A stretch of 19,962 nucleotides of DNA from Rhizophlyctis rosea (taxonomy: Eukaryota > Chytridiomycota > Chytridiomycetes > Rhizophlyctidales > Rhizophlyctidaceae). The stretch covers positions 63,499 to 83,460 of the forward strand of contig JADGJC010000180.1 in the NCBI GenBank assembly GCA_027596075.1, written 5' to 3'. Positions 9,162-16,810 of the stretch are shown here, one piece after another; position 1 is the first letter of the stretch, and the number at the start of each line of letters is the position of its first letter. The position numbers were made by a program, and so were the translations under genes. Below the pieces are notes generated by a model, which searched no databases, was not told the origin of the DNA, and worked only from the letters and a program-made list of their open reading frames with translations.

Positions 9162-10016
9162 ATGCTATTATCAAACGATATCTCAAAATCTTCAGAGAGC
9201 AAAGACATGCCTGCTTTTGAGCCAGCGGTCGACCTCGATACGTATCCCCTCCTTGGCGTCCGCGTCTCGTACTTCCGAACCTTCATCGAACAGTGTGGTG
9301 GTATCAAAGCAGTCACTGGCCTAACAACAAGCGATGTGTGTGTGCGATTCGTCAGACCACGAACAGATGAAGCAAAGTCACTATGCGATCATCTAGTGCG
9401 TGAAGCATCCTTAGCAGTTGGCCGTGCTCAGTGGTTCATCAGTCACAGCATTGCAAACCAGTTTCTTGACCTTGTTACCGCGGTCATCGCGTTCTTTCGT
9501 GACAGTGAGGACCCCGACCCCATTGTCTGGATTGACACGTTCAGTCTTCCGCAAAACGGCGGACACTATATCGTAAACTTCGTGAAAGCTTTCGAGAACG
9601 TCCTGTCCACAACGGGAAATGTACTGATGATTCTGGCTCCGTGGAATAGTCCAATTGTCCTCACCCGCGCCTGGGGAATGTTCGACATAGCCGCTTGTGC
9701 CATTCTCAATTTGAACTTCCAAATTGCAATACCGCCCGACCAGATATACGAATTCAGAGATTCCCTTGCGAAAGACCCAGGGTCGTTCTACGGCGTAATT
9801 ATCTCAATAAAGTCCCAAAACACGTCTGCCGCATTCGAGGAAGATCGGATCGCGATCCATCAACAAATTGAGAAGACCATTGGGTTCGCTGCGCTTGACC
9901 GCATGATTCATTCCCTTCTTGTTGACTGGATGATCAGTCAGCTACAATTGCATCTCAATCTAAACGAAACACATGGCGAACAGATGGAGCGCTGGCTACT
10001 TGCAAAGCCCATATGA
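9162..10016 (+). CDS. TIR-like-domain protein, divergent copy without TPR array
   Basis: One open frame; the start is uncertain. ATGs at 8973, 9162 and 9207 are all in frame. I chose 9162 because sequence upstream of it looks less like protein and the domain begins just after. From 9162 the product has 284 residues. It is a clear paralogue of the N-terminal part of the next gene: LGVRVSYFRTFIEQCGG, TGLTTSDVC, WFISHSIANQF, VWIDTFSLPQ, TGNVLMILAPW, LTRAWGMFDIAACA and IGFAALDRMI line up throughout. Compared with that gene it has HSI for HCW, lacks the Trp of KAAWL, and has WGMFD for WCIYE, so the conserved Cys, two Trp and Glu are lost. It stops at 10014-10016, overlapping the next frame. It may be a decayed duplicate, an inactive partner, or the first exon of a fused gene. 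Confidence 0.6.
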   Translation: MLLSNDISKSSESKDMPAFEPAVDLDTYPLLGVRVSYFRTFIEQCGGIKAVTGLTTSDVCVRFVRPRTDEAKSLCDHLVREASLAVGRAQWFISHSIANQFLDLVTAVIAFFRDSEDPDPIVWIDTFSLPQNGGHYIVNFVKAFENVLSTTGNVLMILAPWNSPIVLTRAWGMFDIAACAILNLNFQIAIPPDQIYEFRDSLAKDPGSFYGVIISIKSQNTSAAFEEDRIAIHQQIEKTIGFAALDRMIHSLLVDWMISQLQLHLNLNETHGEQMERWLLAKPI

Positions 10017-10157
10017 GCATCAAGGACTTCCGGAATCTGAGGGCTTGGGATCAGATTCGGGAATGGATGGGACGGTTGTTGAGAAAGTATACATTAGATC
10101 CAACAACGAGTATGCAAAGGGGTCAATCACGGAATCTGCTGGCAGGGAAACACATGG
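9966..10157 (+). repeat. Direct repeat gaaacacatgg at the junction of the paralogues
   Basis: The 11-mer occurs at 9966-9976 (containing the ATG at 9973) and at 10147-10157. Both copies lie where the upstream paralogue ends and the linker of the downstream one begins. It may be left from the duplication or be chance. Confidence 0.3.
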
Positions 10158-12657
10158 TATGTCAGGAGGGGCGGAAGCTGGAAATGAAGCGGTAGTTAAT
10201 GATGGTCAGGTGTTGGAGCCAGATAGAAATAGAATAGGAAGTCTGCAAGGGGCTGGAAAGGGCGCAGAATCGGATCATCTCGACGCCGATGAAACTCCCA
10301 CCGTTGGACCCGGGGCGCTTCCCCTGTTTGGCGTCCGACTTTCGTTCCTGAACGTCTTTGTTGACCAGTGCGGTGGACGGGTGAGGCTCGGTGGCCTCAC
10401 AACTCAGCAAATCTGCGACCAGTACATCAAACCGCACACCCTTGGCGACACCTCCAGGTCTTTTTGTCAGCATCTCGAAACGAAGGATCCGCAAAGCGTA
10501 CAGCGCGCCAACTGGTTCATCAGCCATTGCTGGCAATACACGTTCCTGGAACTTATAAATGCTATCATCGAGTTTTTCAGCGGCAATGATAGTACGGAGG
10601 ACGTGGTAGTTTGGATAGATCTGTTCTCCATACCGCAACATGAAAGGAGGACCATAAAGGCAGCGTGGCTAAAAACCCTCTTTACGGAAGCAATCTCGGC
10701 AATAGGGAATGTTCTCATGGTCCTGAGCCCTTGGCATGCCCCGCAAACCCTGTCGCGCGCTTGGTGCATTTACGAGATGTATGCTTGTGCAGTTGCAAAG
10801 GCCAATTTCAATATTGCCGTCCCACCAAGCGAAGCTGACGCCTTGAGAGATGCGGTGGGGAGGGATCCGGGCATCTTCTATTGGACAATCGCGTCAATCA
10901 AGTCGGAGGACTGTGTGGCGACAAAGGAAGATGATCTCGTTGCTATCAAACAGGCCATTTCGGAATCGGTAGGCTTCGCGGCGTTGGATGGGATGGTGCT
11001 GTCGGTTCTGTTCATTTGGATGTCCAATGCGTTAAACTCTCATCCGAAAGCCGCGGAAACGGGCAATGGTGGGGCTGGAAACTGGTTGAGGAACTCGGGT
11101 CCTAGGGTGCAGTACGGTCCTGAGAAGTGGGATGAAGTAGAAAGACTTCTTTTGGAATGTCGGGAGAGGGCGGTGGTGACATTGGGAGAGGAACATCCGA
11201 TGGTGCTCATGGCTACCAGCCAATTGGCGGGATTGTATGTGCGTCAGGGGAAATACGATACAGCGGAGCCTCTATACGAAGATTGTGTGGAACGCACGAA
11301 ACGGGCAATGCACGGAGAAGCATTTATCTATCTTTTCAACTTGGGGACATTATATAGAATTCGACAGAAGGACCAGGCGGCGAGATCAATCTTCGTGGAT
11401 GGGCTACAGAGGGCGCTCCTTAGCGGAGACCGAGTGAGCGAACTCATGTTTGTAGAGGGTCTTGCCAGACTAAGTCATGAGAACACGCCCGATGTTCGAT
11501 TTAGGAAACCTGTAATATACAACCCTGCCGCAGATCCGATCTTTGAGGATATTGTAGCGAGCTGGAGGCACACGTTGGGCGGGGATGCTCCAAGAACGCT
11601 CACCGCTGCCAATGAATTGGCCGGTTTGATTGCGGACCGGGGAAATCTTAGCGCCGCGGAATGGCTTTATGTAGAGTGCTTCGAAAGACGGAAGAGAATT
11701 CTCGGGCCCACCCACTGGGATACACTTGCAACGGCCAAAGGATTGATGGTACTCTACAAGCGACGGGGTAAAACGGAAGAAGCGGAGGCCTTGTACCGGG
11801 GAGTCATGGAAACAGTTGAGGAAGCTAGGAGTGATAATCTTGCAAACGGGTGGGACGACCGTGAGAACTTCCCTTTCATCCGCAATTTGGCAGGGCTGTT
11901 CAGTGCTCACGGGAATAGTGAGGAGGCGGAAGACCTATTGGAGGACTGTTGGGAGAGGATTCAACGTTTGGAGGGACAAGAGCGGCTTCTGAGAGCCTCT
12001 GTCAGGGACGAGCTGGGGGATTTGTACGAGCGCTTAGGAAAGTTCGAAAAGGCAGAGACACTGTACACGCGGCAACTGGATGAAAGCCGGGCGACATCTG
12101 AGGCCGATGCCGAAGAGGCGGCAATCGCTCTTCATAAATTGGCTAAGGTGCACGAACGGCCAGGGCAGTACGGAAAGGCTGGGGCCATGTATCAAGAATG
12201 TATCAAAATACGTCGGCAAATCTTGGGAGATGAACATCCAGAGACGCTTTGTTCCTTGGCGGGCTTCGGTAGGGTTTCTAGAGCACAAGGGCAGTTTGAG
12301 GAGGCGGACGCGATCATGGCGCAGTGCGTTCTGGTCGGTAAACGGGTCCTTGGTGGAGATCATGAGGACATTCTGGAGTGGATGGAAGACCTCGCATTCA
12401 TAAAAGCGGAGCAACGGCAGTACCACGAAGCTCGTCTACTTCTAGAGGAATGTATAGAGATCACGCAGCGGATGTTGGGCGAAAATCAGGATACACATCG
12501 GCTTGCCGAACAACTCGCACTCGGGCTGCGTCTTGAAACGGAAGTCAGCAAAATGGAGTCGCAGTCGATGATTGAAGCAGATGTGCCCTCAGTCTTGTCC
12601 AGAATGAAGGGGAAAGCCCGTGGCCAAAAGCGAATATCAGAATGCTTGACACAATGA
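9973..12657 (+). CDS. TIR-like domain plus TPR-array protein
   Basis: One long open frame of 894 codons from ATG 9973. ATG 10063 has a better context (G at -3 and +4) and would avoid overlap with the upstream copy, so the first 30 residues are doubtful. Residues 1-110 are a low-complexity linker. Residues about 113-355 form the N-terminal domain: LFGVRLSFLNVFVDQCGG, WFISHCW (181-187), VVWIDLFSIPQH (213-223), IGNVLMVLSPW (244-254), LSRAWCIYE (260-268). The order strand - VWID loop - LMVLSPW strand - RAWCxxE helix resembles a TIR fold, with Glu268 where TIR enzymes have their catalytic Glu; this is inference. Residues about 385-835 contain roughly nine TPR units of the kinesin-light-chain type (LLLECRERAVVTLGEEHP, ILGDEHPETL, LEECIEITQRMLG). 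The C-terminus is basic. No NACHT or NB-ARC motor is present. A receptor or scaffold with a signalling domain is plausible; function is unknown. Confidence 0.85.
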   Translation: MANRWSAGYLQSPYEHQGLPESEGLGSDSGMDGTVVEKVYIRSNNEYAKGSITESAGRETHGMSGGAEAGNEAVVNDGQVLEPDRNRIGSLQGAGKGAESDHLDADETPTVGPGALPLFGVRLSFLNVFVDQCGGRVRLGGLTTQQICDQYIKPHTLGDTSRSFCQHLETKDPQSVQRANWFISHCWQYTFLELINAIIEFFSGNDSTEDVVVWIDLFSIPQHERRTIKAAWLKTLFTEAISAIGNVLMVLSPWHAPQTLSRAWCIYEMYACAVAKANFNIAVPPSEADALRDAVGRDPGIFYWTIASIKSEDCVATKEDDLVAIKQAISESVGFAALDGMVLSVLFIWMSNALNSHPKAAETGNGGAGNWLRNSGPRVQYGPEKWDEVERLLLECRERAVVTLGEEHPMVLMATSQLAGLYVRQGKYDTAEPLYEDCVERTKRAMHGEAFIYLFNLGTLYRIRQKDQAARSIFVDGLQRALLSGDRVSELMFVEGLARLSHENTPDVRFRKPVIYNPAADPIFEDIVASWRHTLGGDAPRTLTAANELAGLIADRGNLSAAEWLYVECFERRKRILGPTHWDTLATAKGLMVLYKRRGKTEEAEALYRGVMETVEEARSDNLANGWDDRENFPFIRNLAGLFSAHGNSEEAEDLLEDCWERIQRLEGQERLLRASVRDELGDLYERLGKFEKAETLYTRQLDESRATSEADAEEAAIALHKLAKVHERPGQYGKAGAMYQECIKIRRQILGDEHPETLCSLAGFGRVSRAQGQFEEADAIMAQCVLVGKRVLGGDHEDILEWMEDLAFIKAEQRQYHEARLLLEECIEITQRMLGENQDTHRLAEQLALGLRLETEVSKMESQSMIEADVPSVLSRMKGKARGQKRISECLTQ

Positions 12658-13194
12658 ACGCGTTTCAGTAATGAGGTGAGTTGAGCATATTTGACTCTGG
12701 GGAGGTGTCGCCATGTTGGGCATATTTGACTGTCAAATATTGTCGCAATGAATAACTAACGTTGTATTGTCGGAAACTGTAGACATGTAATTTCCATAGA
12801 ATTCTTACGTATGCATGTCTTTTGCAGTGATGTTGTATATTGTAGTCCATGCATATGAATATTGAGGAAGACTCATAACCACATTGATGTCTCGCAACGT
12901 GGAAACCCATCTTACGGAGCCTGTAATCATACTTACCTGTCTGCAAATGGTCGGAACAGACGATCAGCACCAGCGAATCCGGCATCTTGAAGACCATGCA
13001 ACCACTTGCTTAGAGAACCATAGCCGCACACGCCCAATGAGGTATTACAAGTTTACCGTGTACAAAAGAATGAAGTACAAACAATAAAATTTGAAAGAAC
13101 AAAAATCATGTACAACAAAGTGTTTATTTTTGCCGATGCTGCTGCAGCTACCAAGGATCACCCTTCATCATCATTCATCCCGTCAAGCTTTCCT
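12658..13194. other. 3' intergenic region between convergent genes
   Basis: The plus-strand TPR gene and the minus-strand mucin-like gene end here, facing each other. No gene is supported; a 110-codon minus frame has no family features. It holds the gcatatttgact repeats, and AATAAA signals on both strands (13083-13088 plus; 13128-13123 minus, 67 bases after the mucin-like gene's stop). Confidence 0.5.
12685..12740. repeat. gcatatttgact direct repeat and a 9-bp hairpin
   Basis: gcatatttgact occurs at 12685-12696 and 12720-12731. The second copy overlaps a perfect palindrome, ATATTTGAC-T-GTCAAATAT (12722-12740). It begins 28 bases after the TPR gene stop, so it is probably in its 3' untranslated region. 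Confidence 0.5.
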
Positions 13195-14916
13195 TCAATG
13201 GTCTGGAACCTTAGTGCTGCCAACATTCCCTACAACCCCACTTGGACTTTTAGAAGGACCTGTACCTTCGCCCACCACACCAGATCTATCACCTGGGCCA
13301 ACTACGTATGCGTTCCCGCTAACACCATAATAGTCCAATGGGCTGACCGCTCTAGGCAAACTCATATGCGTCATGCCAGGAACCGCCATATGATATGCCT
13401 GTTGAGGTGGGGTGAGGAACGGGGCATATGGGTCGCGTGATTGTTGGTAGGATAACATAGTGGGCGAATGTGATGGTTGGTATGGCGTGAGGTACGGCGA
13501 AGGTGCGGGTCGGAAGGAAGGTGAGTGTTGCGAGGTGGGATTTGGGTAGAGTGATCCGGATGTTTCTGTTCCGCTTGCGTCGTCTCCTGATGTCGGTTTC
13601 AATTCTGGTGTTGGCGGAGTGACAAGAGGAACTGGACTAGGTCCCAAGTCGGGTCCATTGGTCGAAGCAACGAGATTCATCCCGCTAGGCTGCCCTTCAC
13701 AAACCGGTACTTGATACGTGTACCCTTGCGGAGGCAACGTGGACAACGGAATGGTATCATCAAATCCAGCATAAAGCCCATAACCACCATATGCATGTGG
13801 TGACATGCCATACGCAGCATATGGCCCATAAGCGGGATCCCCAAGACTCAACCCAACATCCCTCAAATCCTCCTTTAAAACACTCGGAACCAATACTGGT
13901 GTCACAGCCACACCCCCGTTAACGCTCCCTACACGCGGCAGCGTCCCATCATGAAAAGACACCACCGACCCGTTTCTCGGCAATGTTGACATGGACGAGG
14001 AAGGTCTCCGTCCCAGCGTCCCACCCAACACACCAACACCATGTCCGTGCGCCCCAATTCCACCCTCCATCATCCCTCCACTCAACCGAGAATCCAGGTA
14101 CGAGTTCCGAATCAGCGAAGGTGGTGGTCCAAGCTCCCCATCAAGCGCCAACCCTTTCCGCCGCCTCTCCCACCTCTTGTACTGTCCCGCCAAATCATAC
14201 CACTTTAAAGGCGGTAATCGCGTTTCATCTAGCGCACCGGGAGGAAATATTGCCCCGAAGGTCTGAGAATGCCGTTTGATGTCACGACGTTTGCGGATGT
14301 AAGATGCGAGGATGGCGATGATGAGCAGGAGGAGGATCACGGCGCCGCCGGCTCCCAGGAGGGCTTTTAGGGAGTTTGGAAAGTTGAGGGATGCGGCATT
14401 TGAGGGGGTGACGATTGTAGGGTTGCTTGGACCGAAGGGGGGGTAGCCTATTGGGGGAATAGTGGAGCCTGAAGGCGAAGGGGAGGAAGTGGTGGTGGAT
14501 GAAGACGACGGATTTGATGTTGTGGGTGCGACTGATGTGGTTGGTTGAGGAGCTGCAGTTGATACTGTCGTCGGCGATGGTGAGGGAGTAGGGGATGTGT
14601 TTAGGGTCAGGGAAGTTGTTGCAGAAGGTGATGGGGAGAGGGTAGTTGTTGTTAGAGAGGTTGATGTAGTTGTGGTGGTTGTGATGGTCGTTGTCGAAGT
14701 GGTCGTGAGGGATGTTGTTGTTGCAGATGAGGATGTGGAAGTTGTAGGAATTGAAGAGGTCGATGATGAGGAACTCATGGTGGGTGATGGATCCAGTGTG
14801 GTTCTAGAGCTGCTAACTGAAGCTGTCGTTCGTGTGCTCATAGGCGTACTGAAAGTGGAGAAGCGGGTGAGAGTGAATGATGGTAACGATGAGGTTGGTT
14901 CGTCTGATGTCGACAT
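13195..14916 (-). CDS. Single-pass membrane protein with Ser/Thr mucin-like ectodomain (Mid2/Axl2-like layout)
   Basis: The frame is open without introns. I start at the ATG complementary to 14914-14916 (G at -3), giving 573 residues; upstream codons remain open to 15117 but look unlike protein. Residues 1-170 are almost entirely Ser, Thr and Pro, a typical O-glycosylated stalk. A strong membrane helix (LLGAGGAVILLLLIIAILAS, about 186-207) is followed by the stop-transfer KRRDIKR. The cytosolic part (about 365 residues) contains DLAGQYKRWERRRK, Gly/His- and Tyr/Pro-rich stretches and repeated SP/TP sites. This layout is shared by fungal cell-wall stress sensors and SKG6/Axl2-type membrane proteins, which link wall state to signalling. 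No signal peptide is visible at this start, so the helix may act as reverse signal anchor, or a short upstream exon is missing. Function is inferred from layout only. Confidence 0.75.
   Translation of the reverse strand: MSTSDEPTSSLPSFTLTRFSTFSTPMSTRTTASVSSSRTTLDPSPTMSSSSSTSSIPTTSTSSSATTTSLTTTSTTTITTTTTTSTSLTTTTLSPSPSATTSLTLNTSPTPSPSPTTVSTAAPQPTTSVAPTTSNPSSSSTTTSSPSPSGSTIPPIGYPPFGPSNPTIVTPSNAASLNFPNSLKALLGAGGAVILLLLIIAILASYIRKRRDIKRHSQTFGAIFPPGALDETRLPPLKWYDLAGQYKRWERRRKGLALDGELGPPPSLIRNSYLDSRLSGGMMEGGIGAHGHGVGVLGGTLGRRPSSSMSTLPRNGSVVSFHDGTLPRVGSVNGGVAVTPVLVPSVLKEDLRDVGLSLGDPAYGPYAAYGMSPHAYGGYGLYAGFDDTIPLSTLPPQGYTYQVPVCEGQPSGMNLVASTNGPDLGPSPVPLVTPPTPELKPTSGDDASGTETSGSLYPNPTSQHSPSFRPAPSPYLTPYQPSHSPTMLSYQQSRDPYAPFLTPPQQAYHMAVPGMTHMSLPRAVSPLDYYGVSGNAYVVGPGDRSGVVGEGTGPSKSPSGVVGNVGSTKVPDH
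14590..14800. repeat. Ser/Thr-codon low-complexity tract
   Basis: A run of gtt, gtg, gat and ggt triplets on the plus strand reads as Ser/Thr codons on the minus strand inside the mucin-like ectodomain. Unit length varies and there is no clean tandem period. Confidence 0.6.
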
Positions 14917-15153
14917 GGCACAATGAAGGTCAGCAATTAGCTTTTTGCATATAGAATCAGGGCGGGCCGCCAGCGGACACCGTCTCCAAGGAAGGGCAAG
15001 CAAGAGGGCTTGTTTGATACGCCAGTACACTGAGCTCTCCGCACGGAGCTTTATGTATATCTTTGTCAAACACACATGGATGTCTCTACCCGTTCTTTTC
15101 ATTTCGGGGCCCAGCATATGAGGAAGTCACTGATCTTTCATCACAATAGAAGC

Positions 15154-15593
15154 TTATGATGACTTCATCATCAACATTGTGCACACGTAAGGTGTATCGC
15201 GGCCATCCGACACCAAACAATATAGACGTCCAACGTATCCAAACAACCAAGAGTCCCACTCGGAGCTGACATCCCTCATGAGGACCATGGCATCCCCAAT
15301 TCCTTCATCGGTTCCGATCAGACGTAATGACAATAAACAACATTTCAAGACGTGACCCTCCGCAACCTCTATCAGAACGACAACCGGCAACGGCCCGCAT
15401 TCCGAGGAATGGACAAACTCACCTGGAAGATCGACGACTTGTCACCTGTGGACAGGCCTTCTTGATTTAACGTGGCTGCCACGCGAGAGAAATGGAACCG
15501 CAACACCCACCGTAAAAGGTCGGGGCAGGTGAACGGGGGCTCGACTCTTGAGGCTGAGGGGAAGATTCTGATTCTTCGAAGTCCTCTTCCAAC
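15154..15593 (-). CDS. Possible multi-exon hypothetical gene, 3' part
   Basis: On the minus strand a strong acceptor (pyrimidine run then CTGCAG, 15595-15594) is followed by a 171-base frame in phase (15593-15423) containing PPFTCPDLLRWVLRFHFSR and ending SIFQ before a GTGAGT donor. After a 56-bp intron (15422-15367) the frame would continue as VAEGHVLKCCLLSLRLIGTD ... SSEWDSWLFGYVGRLYC to TAA at 15156-15154. Without splicing the second part is also open from about 15440. Upstream at about 15690-15830 another minus frame reads GESGDGKFVVTVVKGVVDW and may be an earlier exon. No family recognised and no secure start. An opposing plus frame (15472-15750, 92 codons) cannot be excluded. Confidence 0.3.
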
Positions 15594-16810
15594 CTGCAGA
15601 GGAGAGAGAAACAGAAGACTTCATTTTGAAGTGTTACTGCCGTCATTGATCGGCAGAATCCACAACCACTTGCCTCCAATCAACAACCCCCTTCACCACA
15701 GTCACCACAAACTTTCCATCGCCAGATTCGCCACCTCCCGTCCACAATAAACGCGTTGAGAAAAAGGTTCCTTTCCCCTGCCTCAATCCTGTCCACTGTT
15801 TTTACCACCTGCAAGGTTCACGGTCTCGAAAGTGTAGTACAAGGTTGGTGCCACAGCAATATTGACATCTTCATGATGCACTGTTTTGTTGCCTGAACCG
15901 TAGCACCAACTAGCGGGCACGTGACTTGTACCGGGATGACGGCGTTATTGAAACGAGCGAAAAAGGTCATATCAAAGGTTGCCCAAACGGTCGCCTGCTG
16001 TGGACATGGGATGGGAGACAGGAGCCGCAAGATGGCTTATCATTTCGGAGGGAGGCTTTCTGATCACTCGGATTTGCTAAAGTTTATTCTCAATGGCAGC
16101 AGCAACAGCACGCGCGGGTTCGATGGTCTGCTGGGGAATCACAAGCAAGCTTTGCCAGACTCATTGCGTTTGTGAGTTGCTCGTCGCCAGGTATGGTGAT
16201 GCCAAAGTAAATAAACAATGCCGATGAAGTAAACAAATAATTTTGCGCACGGAACGCTTCGTGCAGCAGCTGCATGACAGTGCCCAACTCCACCTACAAG
16301 TGCAGTGAAGGCATGGACTCCTCGTGGTCTCCCGGTCCAGACGGAATACACCAAGACAGGTGGGTGGCGAGTTCCTTGAAACACCAACAATTCGGCAAGG
16401 ACAGATCGAGCGTATAGCTTGTTGAAAGCTAAGATGGTGCATATGGGTCCTGCAAGCCGATGCTCGCAGTCTGCTTCAGTGCAAGTCATTTGCTCAAAGA
16501 ACTTGATGCTGAAAGGGCAAAGGTGTTGGCAGGGTCATGATCTGTTGACCCTTCGGAACTTCCCTTCGTCGAAGTTGAGTAGGTATAATATGCCATGCTT
16601 TGTATGTGGGGTACACGACAATCGCCAATCGGTGTTGCTGTGGTGATTAGCCAAAGGTTCATCTCCTCCACAATGATGTGATTTGGTACGATTGTATTGA
16701 CTATAGACAAGAAAGCTGCATACTGCTAACCACTGACCAAGAAATTCTATACACATAAGAAAATATGTTTCTACTCTAATTGCCCACAACCTCCATCAAC
16801 CCGCACCCAC
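15594..16810. other. Long interval with no secure gene
   Basis: Frames of 60-116 codons exist on both strands (for example 15936-16175 plus, beginning MTALLKRAKKVISK, and 16139-16489 minus), but none shows a family motif or supported splicing. A paired element AGTAAATAAACA/AGTAAACAAATA lies at 16206-16239. The right end is the 3' side of the cutinase gene. Confidence 0.4.
16206..16239 (+). promoter_or_regulatory. Two direct forkhead-like sites
   Basis: GTAAATAAACA (16207-16217) and GTAAACAAATA (16229-16239) stand in the same orientation, 22 bases apart start to start (about two helical turns). Both match the RTAAAYA forkhead core. No gene start close by confirms a role. Confidence 0.3.

Noticed and set aside
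9973..12657. NACHT/NB-ARC or P-loop in the TIR-like/TPR gene
   Set aside because: No GxxxxGK[ST] P-loop motif is present, so it is not a standard NLR.
12665..12997. 110-codon minus-strand frame after the TPR gene
   Set aside because: No family features; spans the AT-rich repeats of the 3' region.
15472..15750. 92-codon plus-strand frame (MAATREKWNRN...)
   Set aside because: Opposes the minus-strand exon candidate that has splice signals; neither is proven, but the plus frame has no supporting signal.
16139..16489. 116-codon minus-strand frame
   Set aside because: Low-quality composition with scattered Cys/His/Trp, no motif, no splice context.
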